Assembly (NCBI GenBank): GCA_948146395.1
Contig: OX411548.1
Coordinates: forward strand, 33,240,912-33,304,911
Source: Fragum whitleyi
Taxonomy: Eukaryota > Mollusca > Bivalvia > Cardiida > Cardiidae
Length of the DNA stretch: 64,000 nucleotides
Reading direction: 5' to 3'
Shown: positions 33,895-43,627 of the stretch, one piece after another
Layout: each line of letters begins with the position of its first letter
How positions within the stretch are numbered: position 1 is the first letter of the stretch
The notes under the pieces: generated by a model
The model's input: the letters and a program-made list of their open reading frames with translations, nothing else
Databases searched by the model: none
What the model was told of the DNA's origin: nothing
Program-made: the position numbers and the translations under genes

Positions 33895-36239
33895 ATGTCT
33901 TTTGACTTAGAAAAATTTACGCACGAACCTTCCGTGGAGTTATTGAATTTGGGTAAAAAGCCTGATTTGCTCAATCTTGCGAAGCATTATGAATTAAAAG
34001 AAGTCAAGTCCTCATTGCGAAAGCATGAAATTAAGAATATTTTGGTTCAATATTTTGTTGATGAGGACATTTTTGATGAAAAGGCTCTGTCTCTCATTGT
34101 TGATGTTCCATCAGTTTCAAGCTCAAGAGAGCTTGAACTGTTAAAACTTCAACAAAGGGGGAAGGAATTGGAAATAGAAAGAGAGAGAGAAGAGAGAAAA
34201 TTACAAGAAAAACAATTAGAAATTGAAGAAAAAGAAAGAGAAAGGCAATTTCAAAGAGAAAAGGAAGAACGAGAAAGAGAAGAAAGAGAACAAGAAATAG
34301 AAAGAGAGAGGGAAAGAGAAGAAAGAGCAGAGAGAGAACGAGAAAAAGAACGAGAATTTCAATTACGATTAAAAGAATTAGAAATTCAAGATAGAGCAAA
34401 TCAGCCCAGATATATGTATAATGACCACTTTGATGTAACAAAACATTTTAGGCTTGTCCCTCAATTTCAAGAAAATGAAGTTGATACATATTTCGAACAT
34501 TTTGAAAAAGTTGCAAATAACTTGAAATGGCCAAAGGAGCAATGGACCTTACTTCTCCAAAGTGTCTTAGTAGGAAAAGCTCGCAATATTTATTCGCAAC
34601 TTAGAACAGAACAAAGTAATGATTATGATACTGTAAAAGAACTCATTCTCAAAGGTTATGAGCTGGTTCCAGAAGCATACAGACAACAATTTAGAAGTTG
34701 TAGAAAAGAATCTGGCCAGACTCACGTTGAATTTGCAAGAAACGAAGAAAAATTATTTGACAGGTGGTGCTATTCTAAGAAAATAGACCAAAATTATGAT
34801 AATCTTAGACAACTTATATTAATTGAACAATTCAAAAATTGCATTCAATCTGACATTAAGTCACATTTAGATGAAAAAAATGTTGAAACTATACATGAAG
34901 CAGCTCGCTTAGCTGATGATTACTACCTTACACACAAAAATTCCTTTGTTAATAAAGCAAAACCTGCTTCCTCACATCCCCAAAATAAATCTATGTCTGG
35001 TGATTCATCTAGCATATCTAGTCAATCGAATTCACCTAAACCAAAGTCTACTGGTGAAACCAATGTTCAAAATCCCTTATCTCGAGTACATTGTACTTTT
35101 TGTAAAAAACCAGGTCACCTTATTTCAGAATGTTTTAGATTAAAAAGGAAGAAGGAACTGAGTGCAGCCAAACCTACAGGGCTCACCAGCCTTCAGCCTA
35201 AATCACAGCCTTCTTTTGAGTTAAATTCAATTGTTAAGGCAGAACCAAATTCTGATTCCTGTATGGAGATTTTTGAACCGTTCATGTTGGATGGTTTTGT
35301 ATCACTTTCAGGTGATATGTGCCCACCTACCTCTATTAAAATTTTAAGAGACACAGGAGCTTCTCAATCTCTTATTTTAGCAGATGTTCTGCCTTTTTCT
35401 GAGAAGACTTCGTCTGGTACTAGTGTCCTTATTCAGGGTGTAGAGTGTGGTGTTATTAATGTTCCTCTTCATAAGGTTAATTTGTCCTCGGATTTGGTTA
35501 CTGGTTCTGTGGTTGTTGGTGTTAAACATTCTTTACCATTTAAAGGTGTACATTTATTGCTAGGCAATGACTTAGCTGGAGATAAGGTTGTTGTTAATCC
35601 TCTTGTAACTGACACACCTAATGTAGGTCAAATAGATGATCCTATTTTGCAGGAAATACCTGATTTGTACCCTTCATGTGCAGTAACTCGGGGTATGGCT
35701 AAAAAAGCTTCCTTGAAAAATTCAAATGATATTGACTTAACTGATACTTTTGTTGGTCAATATTTCAATGACGAGATTAAAAAGTCTTTTAATCTTAGTC
35801 TGCCTGATACTCAGACAGACTCGTCAAAATTTTGTCGTTCATCTCCAAGGTCAAATGACCAAGGTCATGAAACACATTCAAAGTCAAAGTTAATCCAGGA
35901 ACAGCAAAATGATCCTGAGATTTCAAAGTTAATTGATAGGGCATTACCCGAAAAAGAAATGTCTCAGAATCCTGTTTGTTACTATAAAAAGAATGGTATT
36001 CTGATGAGAAAATGGCGACCATTTGATGTCTCAGCTGATGATGATTGGGCTGTTCATCACCAAATTGTTGTTCCAAAGTCATATCGCCATGAAATACTTA
36101 GTATAGCACATGAAAGTCCAATGTCTGGTCATTTAGGTGTAAACAAGACTTATCACAAGATTATGACTCATTTCTTTTGGCCTGGACTTAAATCGGACGT
36201 TTCCAAATATTGTAAAAGTTGCCACACTTGTCAAATGGT
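33895..36239 (+). pseudogene. gag-pol: gag-pol, first part: Gag, protease, integrase zinc-binding domain
   Basis: ATG at 33895 (context CTACCATGT) opens a 782-codon frame to the hAT junction. Residues 1-60 form a helical N-terminus. About 80-165 are a Glu/Arg-rich coiled coil. About 180-350 are a capsid-like region whose second half (PEAYRQQFR..., about residue 262 onward) resembles the SCAN fold. A zinc knuckle C-x2-C-x4-H-x4-C is at 35092-35133. A protease active site, DTGAS, has its Asp at 35350-35352. The integrase HH-CC zinc finger follows at about 36105-36235. Gag and Pol share one frame with no stop between them. The frame runs into the insert and ends at a stop within it (36418-36420). 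Confidence 0.85.
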
Positions 36240-37048
36240 AGGGAAACCAGGGTTGGCAATCGACCGGTCAATTGGAGTTTTGACCAGACCGGTGGTCAAT
36301 ACTGGTTTTAACCGGTCAATACCGGTCAATACTGGTCGATTGGTGGTCTATTGGTCATTTCATATAACCATACCCTACCATCATTTTGATAATATGAACA
36401 ACTTAATAACTATACAATAAAATAAATTTTAAAAGAGTAATAGGTAAAGCTTGACACAGTAATATAAAGGCTAAAATATTTGTCTAAAAATCTGAATTAC
36501 TGTTTCTAGATCTATTGGGATCTACCAGGGACCAACAAATTGAGTCTGGACTAGGCAAATGATTGCATGGGTGTGTCTTAGTTTTATCAATATACAATCA
36601 CTGGTCATTGAGATATTAGTTATAGATTGTGCTTGACATCTGATTGCAATTTGAAATGTGTGAAAGTGTGCTCCAAATTTGATAAGTGTGAAAGTATGGT
36701 CAATTAAGTTACCTAAGCCAGTACAGGGTTTCCATTAAAAGTGAAACTATAGCTTTTACCATGATCTTAGCCAGCATAATGATAAACCATTGTATCCATG
36801 TATAAACATTTATAATAAACACAATACTTCATACGGTAATGAACACTAAATTGACAACTCAATCACATCAGCCTACTAAAATTTTCAAATAACTAGTATT
36901 GGCCACCCATTTTTTTGCAATTAACCAGTATTGACCGGTAGTGACCAGTATTGACCACTCTTAGGAGTATTGACCGGGGCGGTTTTAACCGGTTAAAACC
37001 ACCCGGTTAAAACCGCCCTGGTCAATACTTGCAAACCCTGAGGGAAAC
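36240..37048. mobile_element. Non-autonomous hAT-type element in the integrase, with 8-bp target duplication
   Basis: The element proper is 36248-37040 (793 bp). Its ends CAGGGTTGGCAAT and CAGGGTTTGCAAG (complement of the right end) match at 11 of 13 positions. AGGGAAAC occurs at 36240-36247 and again at 37041-37048, an exact 8-bp duplication as expected for hAT. Both subterminal regions are dense in short ACCGGT motifs (GACCGGTCAAT, TTAACCGGTTAAAACC), which resemble the clustered transposase-binding motifs of hAT elements. There is no transposase ORF. Confidence 0.9.
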
Positions 37049-38882
37049 CTAACCAAGTTATTCCAAAAGCAAGGTTACAACCCATTCCAGCTTTTGATGA
37101 ACCTTTCAGTCGAATAATAATAGACTGCGTTGGTCCTTTACCAAAAACCAAGTCAGGTTCTGAATATTTGTTGACAATTATGTGTGCTTCTACTCGCTTC
37201 CCAGAAGCAATTCCTTTAAGAAACATTAAGGCAAAGTCAATCGTTAAGGCTCTTGTCAAGTTCTTTACTTTTGTTGGCCTTCCAAAATCAGTTCAGTCTG
37301 ATCAAGGATCAAACTTCATGTCAGGCATATTCCAACAGGTTATGCATGAATTAGGTATCAAGCAATATCGGTCATCTGCTTATCATCCTGAAAGTCAAGG
37401 TGCTTTAGAAAGATTTCATCAGACCCTAAAGAATATGATAAGGTCATATTGTTTCGATACTGAGAGAAACTGGGATGAAGGTATTCATTTGCTATTATTT
37501 GCAGTCAGAGAATCTGTTCAAGAATCTCTTGGCTTTAGCCCCTTTGAGTTAGTTTTTGGTCATTCTGTTCGTGGGCCATTAACACTCTTAAAAGAGAAAT
37601 TTCTTGCTGATGATGAAACACCCTTGAACTTATTACAGTATGTTTCTGACTTCAGAAATAAACTGTCTAGGGCATGTGAGGTTGCTAGGTCAAATCTTAA
37701 ATCATCTCAGAGCAAAATGAAGGCAAGATATGACAAGCATAGTGTTGATAGGAAATTTGAACCAGGTGATAAAGTCCTTGCTCTTTTGCCAATACCTGGC
37801 CGACCCTTACAGGCAAGATATTATGGCCCGTATACTATTGATAAGAAAACAAGTGATTTGAATTATATCATCAATACTCCTGGAAGGCGTAAAAATAAAC
37901 AAATGTGTCATGTTAACATGTTAAAAAAGTATTTTGACAGAGATAGCTCTATTTCAAAATCAGTTACAGTTGTAAACACTGTCCCACAACAATCAAATAT
38001 GATTGAATCAGAAGTTAATTCAGACTTTAGTGAAAAATCTGTTCCTGGTCCACCTAAACTTGAGAACTCTGAAATACTAAAGAATCTTGACGACAAACTT
38101 TCACATTTGGAGCCATCTCAACGAGAAGAGCTTAAACAGTTGATTAATGAATATAAACACTTGTTTCCTGACATCCCAACAAGAACTGATAAAATATATC
38201 ATGATGTCATTGTGGAAGATTCTCAACCAATAAAACAACATCCTTATAGAATGAATCCAGTGAAACAAAAAGCCCTTCAAGATGAAGTGAATTACTTATT
38301 GGAGAATGATTTTATTGAACCCAGCCAAAGTAATTACAGTTCACCATGTATATTAGTTCTAAAGCCAAATGGAACATACAGAATGTGTACTGACTATCGA
38401 AAAGTGAACTCTGTGACAAAAACTGACTCTTTTCCTATACCAAGAATTGATGACTGTATTGACAAAGTCGGTAATTCTAAATATGTCACCAAATTTGACC
38501 TTCTCAAAGGATTCTGGCAAGTTCCGCTCACTGATAGGGCTAAAGAAGTATCAGCATTTGCTACTCCAACTGGTCTGTACCAGTACAAAGTTATGCCGTT
38601 TGGGATGAAAAATTCTCCTGCGACGTTTCAGCGGCTTGTAAATATGGTTATAGCTGGCTTAGATGGCTGTGACGCATACATTGATGATGTCATCATCTAT
38701 ACAGATACATGGAGTGACCACCTTCAAAGAATCAAACAATTCTTCGACCGTCTCAGTGATGCAAAATTGACTATTAATCTTGGAAAAACAGAATTTTGTC
38801 ATGCTACTGTTACTTTCTTAGGACATCTTGTGGGACAGGGTCAAGTTAAACCTTTAGAATCTAAGGTCAATGCCATCATGCT
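37042..38882 (+). pseudogene. gag-pol: gag-pol, second part: integrase core and reverse transcriptase
   Basis: This continues the same reading frame as the first part; insert plus duplication is 801 bp, a multiple of three. The integrase catalytic triad is visible: Asp at 37123, Asp at 37300 and Glu at 37408, with 35 residues between the last two. A GPY-type motif (YYGPYTI) lies at about 37820. After a linker, the RT begins at about 38200. It contains the MCTDYRKVN, FDLLKGFWQ and MPFGMKNSPATFQ motifs and the catalytic YIDD at 38677-38688. The frame is lost at about 38875-38882 just after the conserved GHLVGQGQV segment, where comparison with Ty3/gypsy RTs suggests that a few codons are missing. 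Confidence 0.85.
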
Positions 38883-39464
38883 ACTAAAAAGCAACTGATG
38901 CGATTTCTTGGTATGGCTGGCTACTATAGAAAGTTTTGTAAGAATTTTTCTATAATAGCTGAACCTTTAACAAACTTATTAAAGAAAAACGTTAAGTTCA
39001 AATGGAATGATAACTGTCAAGTTGCTTTTGATCGCTTAAAAGCCATACTAAAGAGCACACCAGTTCTTTCAGCACCTGATTTTGACAAATGTTTCAAATT
39101 AGCTGTTGATGCAAGTGATGTTGGTATTGGTGCTGTTCTTTTGCAAGAAGACGATGATGGTATAGATCATCCAGTTTGTTATTATTCTAAAAAATTAAAC
39201 AAACATCAGAGAAACTACTCCACCATTGAAAAGGAATGTCTTGCTCTGATTTTGGCAATCCAACATTTTGAAGTTTATTTAACATCTGCAACTTCTCCTA
39301 TAGTTGTATTCAGTGACCACAATCCCTTAAGTTTTCTTCACAAACTTAAGAGTAAGAACCAAAGATTATTGAGGTGGAGTTTTTCACTTCAAGAATTTGA
39401 TCTTGATGTAAGACACATTAAAGGAAAAGACAATATTATACCAGATGCTCTGTCAAGAGTCTAA
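38883..39464 (+). pseudogene. gag-pol: gag-pol, third part: RT connection and RNase H
   Basis: This lies in a different frame from the RT, so a frameshift separates them. It opens with the TKKQLMRFLGMAGYYRKF segment that follows RT in Ty3/gypsy elements, then an RNase H with VDASDVGIGAVL (first Asp), IEKECLAL (Glu), FSDHNPL (Asp) and ends PDALSRV. The stop at 39462-39464 is the natural end of Pol; no chromodomain or env-like ORF follows before the 3' LTR. Confidence 0.85.
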
Positions 39465-39731
39465 AATTTTGAATTGTCTTATCTTTAATATAAAATTGAA
39501 TTTAACAGTACCATTTTACTTTATTTTTTGTTTATATGTATGTATGTATGTTTGTATATATATCTCTTTTTCAATTCTTTTGATGAAAATTGTTTGTATT
39601 TTCATGCTAGATGTGCTGAAATGTTTCAACAAATCATGATATTATCAATTATGTAAAGTATATTATCATTGTATATGCTAAAGATAATACAAAAAGAAAG
39701 ATTTATTTCATAAACCTTTCTTTTTTCTTTC

Positions 39732-39742
39732 AAGGGGGAAAG
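39732..39742 (+). other. Polypurine tract
   Basis: AAGGGGGAAAG directly abuts the 3' LTR (TGTTA at 39743), as expected for the plus-strand primer of an LTR retrotransposon. Confidence 0.85.
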
Positions 39743-40294
39743 TGTTATATATAGACTATAAATAAACCTAATGGTATTTACCATGTCTATTTTTAGAATT
39801 AGTCTGGGGATTTTCCAATATCTCTTGACACTTTAAGGTAATAGATATGTAGAAGATTTTAGATCTTTCTAGAAAGGCCTTTTAGAAAGTGATTCAGACT
39901 CTAGAGTATTCTTATGTTCTATGCTATTCCAGATTGTTCTATAGTATTATATAAAGGGGTTCCTACAGCATTCTTGGTTCACTTGTTTTAGACTTATGGT
40001 TTCATTTAGTAGTACTGTGTTAAACTAAAAGGGGATTTCTCGTTATCTTAAAAGTGTGTTTGAAAGCGTGTTTAATTTTAAATTCGGATATTATTGGACT
40101 TATTATTTGTGGACCAGGAACTTAATCAAATTGGATCTAAAATTAAAAACTTTAGGATTAAACATTCAAGGTATTGTAATTTGTTTTTGTATTAATTTCA
40201 TATTGTCAATAATTCTGTTATTATTGTCAATAAATATTGTTAATTGTAAAGTTTGTTGCTGGCTTCTTTGTTCGTGTTACATTGGCACGTAACA
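39743..40294 (+). repeat. 3' LTR of the Gmr1-like element
   Basis: 552 bp, the same as the 5' LTR except C at 40127. TATA box at about 39948-39957 and AATAAA at 40229-40234. It is followed by the target duplication ACAT at 40295-40298 and then the resumed tandem unit of element F. Confidence 0.9.
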
Positions 40295-40962
40295 ACATCT
40301 ACCAATTGAGGTGATATCATTGACCAAGTTTCAAGAAGATCCAGCCAGAAACTTAGGAGGAGTTAAGTTGACAAGAAAAGTGGACCCAGAGACTAAGTTA
40401 TCAAGGGGCATAACTCAGGCAAAAATCAACGAACCGTAAAATCCTTCCTTCATGCACATCTACCAATTAAGGTGATAACATTGACCAAGTTTCAAGAAGA
40501 TCCAGCCAGAAGTTTAGGAGGAGTGGTGTTGACAAGAAAAGTGGACCCAGAGACTAAGATATCAAGGGGCATAACTCAGGCAAAAATCAATGAACCGTAA
40601 AATCCTTCCTTCATGCACATCTACCAATTGAGGTGATAACATTGACCAAGTTTCAAGAAGATCCAGCCAGAAACTTAGGAGGAGTTGTGTTGACAAGAAA
40701 AGTGGACTCAGAGACTAAGTTACCAAGGGGCATAACTCAGGCAAAAATCAACGAACCATAAAATCCTTCCTTCATGCACATCTACCAATTAAGGTGATAA
40801 CATTGACCAAGTTTCAAGAAGATCCAGCCAGAAGTTTAGGAGGAGTTGCGTTGACAAGAAAAGTGGACGGACGTACGACGGACGGATGGACGGATGGATG
40901 GATGGACAGACGGGGAAGATGACGCCAATATACGTCCGCCTCTGGCGACGTATAATAAAAAG
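40295..40962 (+). mobile_element. HINE/pearl-like element F, 3' part
   Basis: Four further units of about 163 bp continue the array broken at 33134. A GGACGGATGGACGGATGG-type microsatellite follows at about 40866-40912. The terminus is a hairpin (TATACGTCCGCCTCTGGCGA then CGTATAATAAAA). The 3' GCGACGTAT is a near inverse of the 5' ATACGCCGC at about 32210. Confidence 0.75.
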
Positions 40963-41035
40963 AACAGGCGGATGGACAGACAGACATGGTAAAACCAATA
41001 TACCCCCCACTACTTCATAGGATAGGGGTATAATT
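40963..41035 (+). mobile_element. HINE/pearl-like element E, 3' part
   Basis: Consists of a short microsatellite GGATGGACAGACAGACATGG and a closing hairpin (ATATACCCCCCACTACTTCA then AGGATAGGGGTATAAT). It has no tandem core of its own here; the core at 31735-32184 is its probable other half. Confidence 0.55.
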
Positions 41036-41962
41036 AGTGACTAGATGATAAAAAACATCATTTCTTACTCCTTTTCTAGCCTATTTAGTACCTTTCAAGT
41101 TATGTTACATTTCTATTTTACTGTGCAAAGTCATCTAGTTAAGATTGCTCTAATATTGCGTCATTTGGACACAGATTTCACATTTCATCTTTTTTTTTAA
41201 TTAAAGAAAAAGAATTATCCTTTGTATTTCATAGTAGATTGATAAATCTTCAAATTGTAAACCAACAAAAGCTATAATAGGTTTTGTTTTTAACTAAATG
41301 CTAATTTAATTGATCACATACTGAAACAAACAATTATCCTCTACATGCTTTATAAAATATCTGCCATGCTTTCAGGATAAAAAAAACTGCAAACTACATG
41401 AAAATTAATCAGCTCTACGTGCAAGTGCACATGCAAAGCAGGGTATAATTTTTTATACAGTTTGCAGTTTTGTCATCCTGAGTGCAGGGCAGGATAAATT
41501 CCTTATTTTGTCCTAAAAAATCAACATTAAGCTAAAAACAATCAGTCACCTGTGATTCAAGGGTCCAAAACATAAATAGCATAGAAATATAGCTAACAGT
41601 AGATCACTTCTAGATCTCTATATGCCTTCATAATTCATGATGAAGAAAGCAACGAAGCATAAAATATGAAATATCAATGTATAGAATATATCATTTTCAT
41701 CATCAACTTATGAATTCATTACCACACACTATATTGACAGTTGGAGCCTTTTACATCATTGATTTCTTCCCTTAATTCAATCAAACCATAAAATGATAGG
41801 AAAATAACCCCTCCTATTTGCTATTTCAAACCCAATTTCCAGAAATCCTGGATTGACACCTTGAGTAAATATGCACCATCTCTAGATATGTACTCGAGTA
41901 CTCGATCGGAAAGGTTAACGAGTAATCGATTAGTAAAATTGGTACTTGTTACCATCCCTATT
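41036..41962. other. No gene; MITE family 3 copy at 41360-41493
   Basis: A palindromic element with ends CTGCCATGCTTTCAGGAT and TCATCCTGAGTGCAGGGC and centre ACGTGCAAGTGCACATGCAA lies at 41360-41493, related to 8278 and 61445. At about 41890-41955 a TACTCGAGTACTCGATCGG segment ends in CCATCCCTA and may be another element end. No ORF is supported. Confidence 0.5.
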
Positions 41963-42190
41963 TTAACCCTTTGCTGTTTAATCCCTGCTTTTACGTGCCT
42001 GTAATTTTATGATTGAGAAAACATAGTGAAAAAAGAAGAAATTGCTTCTGACAAGCAATTTCTTCTTTTTCCACACTATTTTCTACCCTACTGAATGGTA
42101 ATTTTTCAAATTAAATCCACTTTAAATTTTCCTCTGCAAAACCTTTGAATTTGGACAGGTCTAAAATTTTGTAAAACAGGAAAGGGTTAA
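41963..42190 (-). mobile_element. TTAA-flanked MITE, family 1 (copy 5)
   Basis: TTAA at 41963-41966 and 42187-42190; ends CCCTTTGCTGTTT and AAACAGGAAAGGG. This uninterrupted minus-strand copy shows the empty site of the insertion at 4712. Confidence 0.85.
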
Positions 42191-43043
42191 AAGGGTACAT
42201 TGCTGAGACTTAAAGTTTCCCCTTTTTAAAAATAAGTGCAGGAAAAATTTGGAAGAGGAGAGCAAGAAAATAATTCTACTTGTGACAACAGTATTTGAAA
42301 TGGAGTTAACACTTATATTTCAAGAATATATTTCAAAATCACAGGGAGATGAAACTGAGTGACTTTCAGGTTGGTTAACTTTTCAATATTTCTCTTAAAA
42401 ATACCTTTTTTCTAAACTTACATTCATTTAAATAATATCATTTTATTATTATTCTGTAACCTTTTAAATTTGCAAAGTTTACAAAAAATAACACTTTGAA
42501 TGTAGGAAACTATACAAGTTAATAAACCAAGTGTGAGCAAGGTTAAGGCCTGGCCAATGTAAATGTCTGGATTGACAAATGAGAATACTCAGCTGTATTC
42601 TGATCACACCCACACCCCTAGGACAGCCACATGTCTTCCTTAATCACTTCTGTCTTACAAGTATGCATAATAACTTATTTATAGGCCCAGTGTCAGAGTT
42701 ACAGGCAAGGAGGTATCCTCATTTCAAAATCCTTAATTTTCTAAAAATTCCTATTATGTGGGTATTACTCATTTAAATTTTCTTGGTGAATGTATTCTAA
42801 TGAACACCCACTACAAAGGGTTGTTGTAGGGATATTGGTTCATTTAAATTATAAGTCCATAATTACCACTATCCACTATTTGTAACTCTGGAAGAAGGAG
42901 TCCAGATAAGAGGGGGATAAATTCAGTCTAAAACCTTTATTTCTCAATTAAACCCTGTATTGTTGGTACTCATTTGAACAAAATCAATGAGATTTTCAAA
43001 AGAATACCCACAACACAACTTGAAAATCAAGTTAAATATCTGT
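42191..43043. other. No gene recognised
   Basis: AT-rich intergenic sequence; the 65-codon ORF at 42579-42776 has no recognisable product. Confidence 0.3.
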
Positions 43044-43427
43044 CTATCTCAGGGTTTGTGTTTGACCCTTAAACCATGGTATGACCCTCAAAAATTTGAA
43101 AATATCTGACTTTGATCCCTAAATTTTCTATCATTTATGTCATTTTGACCCTTTGAAATCCATTTTTGCATATCAAAACTGCTGCAGATTGTAAATCTAT
43201 TAGAATTACATGTAATTGTCTCCTTCATATCTTTATAAGAGATTGATATTCATATGAATCTCCCATAAATATATGAAGGAGATGATTGAAGAAATTCATG
43301 AGCAAACCCGAAAAACATTTACCAATTTCATCCACTCTTGACTCCTTTCTCAGCAGTTTTGACGCATAGAAATCACAGTTTAGGGGTGACCCCTGAGTTT
43401 GAAAAGCTAGCACAAGCCCTGCTATCT
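43044..43427. mobile_element. CAGGG-ended MITE (copy 2) with 6-bp duplication
   Basis: Element 43050-43421, ends CAGGGTTTGTG and CAGGGCTTGTG (complement of the right end). CTATCT flanks it on both sides (43044-43049 and 43422-43427). The interior repeats TGACCCTT/TGACCCCT motifs in both orientations. No coding capacity. Confidence 0.7.
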
Positions 43428-43559
43428 GTAGCTCTGGATAGTTATTTGACTTCAACTAAAGGCAAGGCTCTCTAAGCCCCCAAAGCCCTTTTGAAACATT
43501 TCAAGAGTGGTCAGTGGGTTTGGGAGAGAAACATTTTTTTTTCTTTCAAATATTACAAC

Positions 43560-43627
43560 ACCCCTGTAACAGTAGCAAAAACAATATGCCCCTGTTCTGT
43601 TGAAGCCGGCCATAGCCAGGGAATAAA
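43560..43627 (+). mobile_element. HINE/pearl-like 3' terminus remnant
   Basis: Resembles the ATGCCCC-family 3' end (AAAACAATATGCCCCTGTTC ... CAGGGAATAAAA) without microsatellite or core. It abuts the next element. Confidence 0.45.

Larger units (their letters stand above)
33135..40294 (+). mobile_element. Ty3/gypsy LTR retrotransposon with Gmr1-like domain order
   Basis: 7,160 bp including a 793-bp internal hAT-type insert. The ends are TGTTA...TAACA, with two 552-bp LTRs that differ at one position I found (T at 33519, C at 40127). A 4-bp target duplication ACAT lies at 33131-33134 and 40295-40298. Coding order is Gag (CCHC knuckle), protease (DTGA), integrase (zinc-binding, D-D-35-E, GPY motif), reverse transcriptase (YIDD), RNase H. 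Integrase upstream of RT is the Ty1/copia order. The RT and the D-D-E region followed by GPY are Ty3/gypsy-like, and the combination defines the Gmr1-like group. This copy is not intact. Confidence 0.9.

Noticed and set aside
34094..34441. Leu/Phe-rich 115-codon minus-strand ORF
   Set aside because: Shadow of the Glu/Arg-rich coiled coil of Gag.
36248..36420. C-terminal part of the first Gag-Pol ORF as a retroelement domain
   Set aside because: After 36247 the frame translates the hAT insert, not retroelement sequence.
33135..40294. Endogenous retrovirus with env
   Set aside because: Only about 280 bp lie between the end of RNase H and the 3' LTR; no envelope-like ORF exists.
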